From Deltaproteobacteria bacterium RIFCSPHIGHO2_02_FULL_40_11 (lineage in GTDB: Bacteria; Bdellovibrionota; JACOXK01; 2-02-FULL-40-11), in assembly GCA_001798105.1 (NCBI GenBank), contig MGRI01000023.1:6102-15503 (forward strand): DNA of 9,402 nucleotides, read 5' to 3'. Position 1 is the stretch's first letter, and each line of letters opens with the position of its first letter. The notes beneath the pieces are model-generated. The model was given only the letters and a program-made list of their open reading frames with translations. It did not search any database and was not told the origin of the DNA. A program made the translations under genes and the position numbers. Positions 1 through 4,187 of the stretch are shown here, piece by piece.

Positions 1-221
1 AAAATCTAAAAGAGCGCCTATCAACACTCACCTTTCCGCTTAAAGCCCAAGCCATAACTGCCATTTGCATTCCATTTTTTGTTTTACTGTGTTTTTGCCT
101 TTTGGATCAAAATCTTCTCATTGAAACCTTTCACACATGGACGGGGTGGGTCGGATTTACGACTGCCCTTGTCTTAGAACTGGGAGCATTTTTATGGATC
201 AAAAAAATCTTAGTCTTTTAG
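1..221 (+). CDS. tadB: TadB-like inner-membrane pilus assembly protein, 3' end only
   Basis: This is the C-terminal end of a gene that begins before the window. The open frame has codons starting at position 3 and gives 72 residues before TAG at 219-221. It opens with a basic stretch (N-L-K-E-R-L-S-T-L-T) followed by 'PLKAQAITA' and two hydrophobic segments (about residues 19-36 and 48-66), ending 'WIKKILVF'. That order, a basic ERL linker, a membrane segment, a short loop, a second membrane segment and a terminal basic 'RKI'-like tail, is how TadB proteins of the GspF/T2SSF superfamily end. TadB is an inner-membrane platform component of the Tad/Flp type IV pilus machine. The next gene is also T2SSF-like and overlaps it by 28 bp, as tadB and tadC usually lie together. 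Only the tail is visible, so this rests on shape, a few motifs and context. Confidence 0.66.
   Translation, partial: NLKERLSTLTFPLKAQAITAICIPFFVLLCFCLLDQNLLIETFHTWTGWVGFTTALVLELGAFLWIKKILVF
182..186 (+). promoter_or_regulatory. Ribosome binding site fixing the tadC-like start
   Basis: GGGAG lies 7 nt before the ATG at 194, inside the end of the tadB-like gene. No comparable site precedes the in-frame ATG at 137. This is the main reason for choosing the shorter protein. Confidence 0.6.
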
Positions 222-658
222 AAGAATTTTCATTCTGGCTCATGCTCATTGCCGTCAGCGTACGCTCGGGACTCTCTCTCACAGACACGCTGAAAGCGCT
301 TCAAAGAAAATGGCCCAAAAGCGATATTTCGCATGCATGGGGTATTTTTTTATCGGAGCTTCGTTTGGGGAAATCAAAAGAAGAAGCGCTGAAATGTTTT
401 CAAAATGCACTCCCGCCCATGCCTATCATTGAAACCTTTTGCCAAACCTTAATCTTAAGTTTTAAACAAGGGATTTCCATTGCAGACCTTTTAACACAGC
501 AATCCCAAAGTATTTTTCTGTTTTACACACATCAAAAAGAACGCCTCATATACAAAAAACAACTTCAAATGCTTCTTCCTCTTTTTCTTTTGATTTTACC
601 TGCAACCATGATCTTCATTGCAACCCCGATTCTCATTCAACTGCAAGGTGCATTATGA
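194..658 (+). CDS. tadC: Short TadC-like T2SSF-domain protein (154 aa)
   Basis: This is a T2SSF (GspF/TadC-type) domain protein, expected in the inner-membrane platform of a Tad pilus. Residues 13-110 fit the domain: an N-terminal helix with 'SVRSGLSLTDTLKAL', then 'ELRLGKSKEEALKCF', then 'FKQGISIADLLTQQSQ'. Residues 127-148 form a strong membrane segment followed by a short tail. An ATG in the same frame at 137 would add 19 residues that read poorly and lie deep in the tadB-like gene. The ATG at 194 is preferred because GGGAG at 182-186 lies 7 nt before it. At 154 residues it is about half the usual TadC length of roughly 300, and the N-terminal membrane segments of the family are missing. 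It could be a minimal TadC or only the second half of one. It overlaps the upstream gene by 28 bp and the next gene by ATGA, so the three are probably co-transcribed. Confidence 0.74.
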   Translation: MDQKNLSLLEEFSFWLMLIAVSVRSGLSLTDTLKALQRKWPKSDISHAWGIFLSELRLGKSKEEALKCFQNALPPMPIIETFCQTLILSFKQGISIADLLTQQSQSIFLFYTHQKERLIYKKQLQMLLPLFLLILPATMIFIATPILIQLQGAL

Positions 659-1218
659 AATTTCTTGAAGAAAAAACACTTCCAAATTTTGAAAATGAAA
701 CCTTCTCTTTTTGGACATGGCTCAAAGAAAATCGACTCTTTGTTTTCTTTTCTGTAATACTCATTTTGGTGGCACTGGGACTTGTGATCCAAAATCATCA
801 AAACGCACCCGCCCCACTTGCCTATCCTCTCGGTGAGCCCAAAGAAACAAAACCTAAAATAGAGCCCCTCAAAAATACCCTCCCACCCATGACGTCTTTT
901 GAAAAAGCAAAACTGTATTTTTCAAAAGGAAAAATTTCTAAGGCCATTCAACTCATGCTGGAAATTTCAAAAAACCATAAAAATCCAGCCCTCAGAAAAG
1001 AAGCCACGGATCTTTTGCACCACTATCATGGCATTCAAATCCAAAAAGAAAAAATAAGGCGCCTGTATTTAGAAGCGTATGTCCTCTTTCAAACCGCCCC
1101 TCAAAAAGCATGCACTATTTTAGATGGAATCTTAAAAGAATATGGCTCTCGGCAAGACGCTTATCTTCAAAAAGCAAAAAATAAATCTGCAATTTTGTGT
1201 CGGAAAATGAAAAATTAA
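655..1218 (+). CDS. Membrane-anchored helical-repeat (TPR-like) protein of the Tad cluster
   Basis: I do not recognise the family. The 187-residue protein has a polar N-terminus (1-27), one membrane segment at about 28-46, a proline- and lysine-rich linker (about 51-79), and then a helical region (80-175). That region contains 'SFEKAKLYFSKGKISKAIQLMLEI', which reads like one TPR helix pair, followed by less clear repeats. It would be anchored in the inner membrane with the repeat domain outside, or the reverse. Its ATG overlaps the stop of the tadC-like gene as ATGA, so it is translationally coupled and probably serves the same pilus machine, as a scaffold or like the TPR lipoprotein TadD. 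It lacks the lipobox of TadD. Its 3' end runs directly into a degenerate toxin relic, and another frame stays open across that junction (1185-1250), so the last few residues could be altered relative to the ancestral protein. Confidence 0.68.
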   Translation: MKFLEEKTLPNFENETFSFWTWLKENRLFVFFSVILILVALGLVIQNHQNAPAPLAYPLGEPKETKPKIEPLKNTLPPMTSFEKAKLYFSKGKISKAIQLMLEISKNHKNPALRKEATDLLHHYHGIQIQKEKIRRLYLEAYVLFQTAPQKACTILDGILKEYGSRQDAYLQKAKNKSAILCRKMKN

Positions 1219-1240
1219 AAGCCATACTGACAGCAGAAAA

Positions 1241-1379
1241 GATAGATTAGCAGATGTCATGATTGCCCAATCCTGCATGGATCATAGAATGGCGCTTATT
1301 ATCAAGAGACCGAGATTTTTTACCTTTTACAAAATTTGATCTTAAATTAGTCGTCCCCACGATTCTCTCTTTAAAATGA
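1241..1379 (+). pseudogene. VapC-like PIN-domain toxin, frameshifted C-terminal remnant
   Basis: Two frames together read as the C-terminal half of a PIN-domain (VapC-type) endoribonuclease. The frame from 1241 to 1297 gives 'DRLADVMIAQSCMDHRMAL'. After skipping one base, the frame from 1299 to 1379 gives 'LSRDRDFLPFTKFDLKLVVP' and ends at TGA (1377-1379). The joined reading matches the family pattern 'DaliAatc..h...LlTrDrdF..f...Lk', including two Asp residues of the PIN acidic cluster (in ADVMIA and in SRDRDF). The N-terminal half with the first catalytic Asp is absent, there is no start codon or ribosome site, and no VapB antitoxin is seen. It is therefore a decayed toxin gene. A sequencing error could explain the frameshift but not the missing N-terminus. 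The open stretch 1185-1250 in the second frame may be a further piece. Confidence 0.6.
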
Positions 1380-1391
1380 AGATGGGATTTT

Positions 1392-1883
1392 TTAATTTAT
1401 AATACCACAGCTTGAACCAAAATATCGCGTGCTTCCATCCGGTAAATACGCCCAGGTTCCGGGGAAACACTGTAAGCCACCAGAGCAATCTGCATCCGTT
1501 CGACACGAATCCGTCGTACTTCCAGGGAAAGTATCAGAAGGATAAGGGTTATACGTAGTTTTTTGATACTTCGCGCAAGGATTCATAACATATTGAATAT
1601 TACATTGATCCATCAGTTGTAGAAGCCATGTGTTACAGGCTTCATAGGAAGTTGCTGTATTGATAAAATACTGCAAATCGTTACAACTATAAGCATCATT
1701 ATTGGATCCCGTTGGAAATGTTCTCGGTGTTTCTTGTGATGGATACGGGTTAAAATGATACCCTTGATCCGATGCGTAAGTAACAGCATTTTCGCCTTGA
1801 TTATTGTCATATTGTCCACAGCCAGCCACAAAGAATAGAGCAACGATTAAAACAGCCCCTGATAAAAATTTTCTAAACATCAT
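1392..1883 (-). CDS. Cysteine-rich lipoprotein with DADC module (163 aa)
   Basis: This is a predicted secreted lipoprotein. It has a basic start (M-M-F-R-K), a hydrophobic segment (about 7-20) and a lipobox F-V-A-G-C with Cys22 as the lipidated residue. The mature part carries eight more cysteines (67, 83, 94, 103, 127, 133, 139, 159). The last four fall in 'DSCRTDADCSGGLQCF' plus a terminal C-G-I-I-N, resembling the small cysteine-rich modules common in surface proteins of myxobacteria and relatives. Residues 44-60 and 111-122 are an internal repeat of the type [FY]-N-P-Y-P-S followed by F-P-x-G-S, each introducing a cysteine-containing block. GAGG at 1891-1894 lies 7 nt before the first ATG and 10 nt before a second, adjacent ATG, so either start is possible. 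Its partners are unknown. It stands alone, pointing back toward the Tad cluster. Confidence 0.72.
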   Translation of the reverse strand: MMFRKFLSGAVLIVALFFVAGCGQYDNNQGENAVTYASDQGYHFNPYPSQETPRTFPTGSNNDAYSCNDLQYFINTATSYEACNTWLLQLMDQCNIQYVMNPCAKYQKTTYNPYPSDTFPGSTTDSCRTDADCSGGLQCFPGTWAYLPDGSTRYFGSSCGIIN

Positions 1884-2120
1884 ATGAACGCCTCAATCTT
1901 ATATCCTGCAAAAAAAATGCCATAGATCATAAAAAAGAAAAATATATAAACGATTGAAATAACTTGTATTTTTGTTTTGAAAAATTAAAATTAGATGAAA
2001 GCTCGCAAGTTTACAGCATAAGAGTTGAACGAGTGACTATTTTTTTTGCTTATAACGCTATGGCGCGTTCGGGTCTTTTTTTCAAAGGCATGAAATACAA
2101 AACTGGACTCAAATTCAGCA
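1884..2120. other. Intergenic region between lipoprotein and brnA
   Basis: This 237-bp AT-rich stretch holds the upstream region of the lipoprotein (on the - strand) and the downstream region of brnA. Several TATA-like stretches lie near 1898-1960, but I could not choose a convincing -35/-10 pair. A 60-codon open frame at 1964-2146 (+) has no ribosome site, overlaps the end of brnA and looks non-coding. I see no clear terminator hairpin for brnA. Confidence 0.4.
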
Positions 2121-2348
2121 TTATTCCCCAACTGCTTTTTTCTTAGATGAAATAACCAATTCCCCACCTTCTCCTGAAAATTTACGAAGGGTTAGATTGA
2201 TCAAGGTTTGATACGGAATTCCTTCTTTTTTCGCGAGTTCTTGGTAAAAATCAAGAATATCGCTATCAATCCTTAAGGTTTTTTGAATTTTTTTAGACCG
2301 ATAAAACTTCCCTCGAACGGCATTTTTAAAACTATATTCCTTCTTCAT
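2121..2348 (-). CDS. brnA: BrnA-type antitoxin of the BrnTA toxin-antitoxin pair
   Basis: This is the antitoxin partner of BrnT, 75 residues from the ATG at 2346-2348. The central pattern 'KTLRIDSDILDFYQELAKKEGIPYQTLINLTLRKF' (written here in pieces: K-T-L-R-I-D-S-D, then Y-Q-T-L-I-N) is the ribbon-helix-helix signature of BrnA/CopG-type antitoxins, where the strand binds DNA and 'GIPYQTLIN' forms the second helix start. In the known system BrnA neutralises BrnT by complex formation and the complex represses its own promoter. An in-frame ATG further upstream would add 19 residues that overlap brnT, so the internal start is preferred: AAGGAG at 2359-2364 lies 10 nt before it. The start codon overlaps the end of brnT by 17 bp, the usual toxin-first order and coupling for this family. 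The basic N-terminus (M-K-K-E-Y-S-F-K) is ordinary for the family. Confidence 0.83.
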   Translation of the reverse strand: MKKEYSFKNAVRGKFYRSKKIQKTLRIDSDILDFYQELAKKEGIPYQTLINLTLRKFSGEGGELVISSKKKAVGE

Positions 2349-2619
2349 AGTGTTTCTTCTCCTTTTTTGTAGCTTTACGAGCAGAAATGATACGAATAAT
2401 TTCATGCTCTAAGGTTTCTTTATATGTATGTATAACCACCAATAATAGCTCTCCGGTCGCTGACCGCCCCAAAGTAATCCACCTCTCTTCAGCATGTCTT
2501 TTTTCGTCCGGAACCGAAAGATGAAGGGGGTCATCAAAAATACTTGCTGCGAGCTCGAATGATATACGGTGTTTCTTACAATTTAAGCTATTCTTCTGAT
2601 GATCCCATTCAAACAACAT
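2332..2619 (-). CDS. brnT: BrnT-type ribonuclease toxin
   Basis: This is a type II toxin of the BrnT family, a small RelE-fold ribonuclease that halts translation when free of BrnA. The 95-residue length is normal. The family hallmarks are all visible in order: 'FEWDHQKNSLNCKKHRISFELAASIFDDP' at 3-31 (the F-E-W-D, N-x-x-K-H and F-D-D-P motifs), 'EERWITLGRS' at 44-53, 'LLLVVIHTY' and finally 'IIRIISARKATKKEKKHYEEG' near the C-terminus, with the conserved R-I-I-S-A-R-x-A. The gene appears intact. The ATG at 2617-2619 has no Shine-Dalgarno sequence, and the predicted promoter places the transcript start only a few nucleotides before it, so the mRNA may be leaderless. The kinase gene upstream on the same strand ends 44 bp away. 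Confidence 0.9.
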   Translation of the reverse strand: MLFEWDHQKNSLNCKKHRISFELAASIFDDPLHLSVPDEKRHAEERWITLGRSATGELLLVVIHTYKETLEHEIIRIISARKATKKEKKHYEEGI

Positions 2620-2623
2620 TGTA

Positions 2624-2636
2624 ACTACATTGTAGT
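2624..2636. promoter_or_regulatory. Perfect palindrome over the brnTA -10 box, likely BrnA operator
   Basis: ACTACA-T-TGTAGT is a perfect 6-bp inverted repeat around one base. It covers the whole predicted -10 box and lies just before brnT. BrnA and BrnT-BrnA complexes of this family repress their own promoter, so this is the natural operator candidate. The assignment to BrnA is inference. Confidence 0.58.
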
Positions 2637-2656
2637 ATGTTTTTAGGAAAAGTCAA
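2629..2656 (-). promoter_or_regulatory. Predicted sigma-70 promoter of brnTA
   Basis: Read on the - strand, TTGACT (2656-2651) and TACAAT (2634-2629) are separated by 16 nt. Both boxes match the vegetative consensus at five of six positions. Transcription would start near 2622-2623, only 3-4 nt before the brnT ATG. The -35 box begins 8 bp past the kinase stop codon. Confidence 0.62.
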
Positions 2657-2663
2657 GTATCGG

Positions 2664-3821
2664 CTACTCGTTCGTCACAATGAGTTTGGAAGTCTGATTG
2701 GGATGAATCGTAATCTCGCGTGTTTTTTCAAATCCCATGTTTTTATTTTTAAATTGAATTTGGTGGTGCCCAATCGGAAGGTTGACATTCAGCATAGGGG
2801 TTTCTCCATAATAAACCCCATTCACATACACATGGCTCCAGGGCTGTGTATTCATATTGAGTGTCCCACTGGGCTGGTCTTTAAATCCCACCCCACCCAA
2901 AAATAAAAGCAATAAAGCCATCCCCCAAGCCCAGCTATATTTTTTGGGGGCCACTTTCAAATCAAATGCCGTATGGGAAACCAATGTTTTTCGAGGACAA
3001 AAACTGGGCAGCCTTTTTAAAAAGGCTTCGAAATGAAGATACGTGCGGGTTGGATATTTTTCTTTAAGAATACGCAATAAATCTGCTTCAAAGTCTTTCG
3101 CCGAAAGATAGCGATCGCTGGGATTGTAAGACACGGCTTTTTGAAGATAGGCAGCCTCTGGACAATTTGAAATTTCTTGAAGCATCTTCCCCAAAGCATA
3201 AATATCAGATTGTGGGCTATGCTCTTCCCCTGCTTGAACTTCTGGCGCCATATAAGCGGGTTTTCCGGGAACAAATCGAACTTTTTCTTTCTTGGAAGCT
3301 GTCATTCTGAGCGCCGAAGGCGCGAAGAATCTCGAATTGCCCTCAGGATGACCGAATGCCTTTAATTTTGAAATTCCAAAGTCGGATATCTTCACTTCTC
3401 CAGATCGAGAAATTAAAATATTTGAGGGACTTAAATCACAGTGAACCACGCCTTTGCCATGGGCATGTTTTAAGCCTTTTAAGATTTCACACCCCACATA
3501 AAGGACAATTTCTTCGGGTAATGGGCCTGCCTCTTGCCATACATCTAAAAGTGTTCCCCCTTCGATGTATTCCAACGCCAACATATCTTTTCCAAAATCA
3601 TAGACCTGAACAATATTGGAATGATGCAGCAGCATCATTACTTTGGCTTCTTGTGTAAAGGCTTCTTTCCAGCCAGAATGTTTCTGATACGAAGGTAAAA
3701 TTTGCTTTAAAACGACAGACCTTGAAATTCCTCCAAGCGTGGCAGAGGCCAAATACACTTGAGCCATCCCCCCTTCGGCAAGCTTGGATTTCAGTTTATA
3801 TTTTGAAGAAAAAGGTCTCAT
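2664..3821 (-). CDS. Membrane Ser/Thr protein kinase with C-terminal PEGA domain
   Basis: This is a Hanks-type kinase of 385 residues, predicted to sit in the inner membrane with its kinase domain in the cytoplasm. The kinase domain (about 8-255) shows a glycine loop 'LAEGGMAQVY' (14-23), Lys39 (V-V-L-K), Glu58 of helix C, the catalytic loop 'HCDLSPSNIL' with Asp129 and Asn134, Asp147-Phe-Gly, 'MAPE' (191-194) and 'SDIYALG' (205-211). A membrane segment follows at about 296-313, then a PEGA domain (318-383) with 'HVYVNGVYYGETPML' and 'LPIGHHQIQFKN', typically outside the membrane. Two oddities stand out: Cys128 replaces Arg of the HRD motif, and an extra segment of about 18 residues (157-174) in the activation loop is encoded by a dispersed palindromic repeat. 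The catalytic residues are all present, so it is probably active. No Shine-Dalgarno sequence precedes the ATG. Substrate unknown. Confidence 0.9.
   Translation of the reverse strand: MRPFSSKYKLKSKLAEGGMAQVYLASATLGGISRSVVLKQILPSYQKHSGWKEAFTQEAKVMMLLHHSNIVQVYDFGKDMLALEYIEGGTLLDVWQEAGPLPEEIVLYVGCEILKGLKHAHGKGVVHCDLSPSNILISRSGEVKISDFGISKLKAFGHPEGNSRFFAPSALRMTASKKEKVRFVPGKPAYMAPEVQAGEEHSPQSDIYALGKMLQEISNCPEAAYLQKAVSYNPSDRYLSAKDFEADLLRILKEKYPTRTYLHFEAFLKRLPSFCPRKTLVSHTAFDLKVAPKKYSWAWGMALLLLFLGGVGFKDQPSGTLNMNTQPWSHVYVNGVYYGETPMLNVNLPIGHHQIQFKNKNMGFEKTREITIHPNQTSKLIVTNE
3301..3352. repeat. 52-bp palindromic dispersed repeat inserted in the kinase gene
   Basis: The ends are inverted repeats: GTCATTCTGAG (3301-3311) pairs with CTCAGGATGAC (3342-3352) with one G-T type mismatch. 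Inside is a second hairpin, GCGCC-GAA-GGCGC (3311-3323), followed by GAAGAATCTCG. This is the architecture of the very common 'TCATTCTGAGCG...GAAGAATCTC' small palindromic repeats found scattered in many bacterial genomes (recalled knowledge, not searched). Read on the - strand it adds H-P-E-G-N-S-R-F-F-A-P-S-A-L-R-M-T to the kinase without a stop. I see no target-site duplication and no second copy in the window. Confidence 0.75.
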
Positions 3822-3837
3822 CTGTTACAGTTTGTGT

Positions 3838-4014
3838 ATGGCCCATGAAAAGGATCTTCTTTTAAAGCTGAGCTATGAACTTTCTCAAACAAAAGTCGAT
3901 CTTCAAAAAATAAAATCGCTCTTAGATCAAGTCCACATCCCCTATTCCGAAAACCCAATCGAACTCACCAATGCCGTTTTAAAACGGCTTCATGCGTATC
4001 AAGAACATTCGTAA
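3838..4014 (+). CDS. Possible small protein, 58 aa, divergent from the kinase
   Basis: I do not recognise this protein. It begins M-A-H-E-K-D-L-L-L-K-L-S-Y-E-L and reads as charged, amphipathic helix for its first 30 residues, with a second helix 'NPIELTNAVLKRLHAY' near the end. There is no signal peptide, membrane segment or cysteine. Its ATG is 16 bp from the divergent kinase ATG. An earlier in-frame ATG at 3784 lies inside the kinase gene and is unlikely. No Shine-Dalgarno sequence precedes the chosen start, which weakens the call. In favour are the sensible amino-acid composition, the filling of an otherwise empty gap and the stop just before a palindromic element. It could be a kinase-associated small protein or chance. 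Confidence 0.42.
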   Translation: MAHEKDLLLKLSYELSQTKVDLQKIKSLLDQVHIPYSENPIELTNAVLKRLHAYQEHS

Positions 4015-4027
4015 ATATCAAGTTCAC

Positions 4028-4129
4028 AAAAAGAGACATGTTCTGACGCTTCATGGCTCGCGTGGCGGCGTGCCTTGCGGCACGGCGCCACGCTCCGCTT
4101 TACTTCCGCGTCTAGAACATGTCTCTTTT
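4028..4129. repeat. 102-bp two-tier palindromic (cruciform) element
   Basis: The outer arms pair 4029-4044 with 4114-4129 (16 bp, perfect, with AGACATGTTCT in the left arm) and then 4045-4049 with 4108-4112 (5 bp), with a single bulged T at 4113. Within it, an inner GC-rich hairpin pairs 4060-4067 with 4086-4093 and 4069-4074 with 4079-4084, with one G-G mismatch and the loop TTGC. The inner part is far richer in G+C than the surroundings. No open frame spans it, so it resembles a small non-autonomous mobile palindrome or a large REP-like unit. It could also terminate transcription from the small gene upstream, because the right arm ends in TTTT. No flanking duplication is obvious. Confidence 0.78.
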
Positions 4130-4142
4130 CGTCAACAAGACA

Positions 4143-4171
4143 TTGACACGTTTTTCCAAATCCAATAGCCT
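4143..4171 (+). promoter_or_regulatory. Candidate promoter of the CBS/lyase operon
   Basis: A perfect -35 box TTGACA (4143-4148) is followed after 17 nt by TAGCCT (4166-4171), a weak -10 match at three of six positions. Transcription would begin near 4178, about 10 nt before the ATG at 4188. If correct, it rules out the in-frame ATG at 4119 as the operon's start. The weak -10 could reflect activator-dependent control. Confidence 0.4.
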
Positions 4172-4187
4172 ACGGGCGAAATTATTT

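Noticed and set aside
137..193. Upstream ATG giving a 19-residue longer TadC-like protein
   Set aside because: The added residues are not family-like, the start lies deep in the tadB-like gene, and a good ribosome site instead precedes the ATG at 194.
1613..1843. 76-codon frame on the - strand within the lipoprotein gene
   Set aside because: It is another frame of a gene with a clear signal peptide, lipobox and ribosome site.
1964..2146. 60-codon open frame on the + strand
   Set aside because: It has no ribosome site or recognisable composition and overlaps the end of brnA. It is most likely chance in AT-rich DNA.
2637..2906. 89-codon + strand frame opposite the end of the kinase gene
   Set aside because: It is antisense to the PEGA domain and lacks a ribosome site or recognisable motifs.
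3177..3658. Two + strand frames opposite the kinase domain, one ending in repeat-derived sequence
   Set aside because: They are antisense to conserved kinase motifs. The first contains the translated palindromic repeat, a frequent source of false genes.
4028..4129. Reading the palindrome as a simple intrinsic terminator
   Set aside because: It is much longer and more layered than a terminator and lacks a good U-tract after the inner GC hairpin. Termination remains possible as a side effect.
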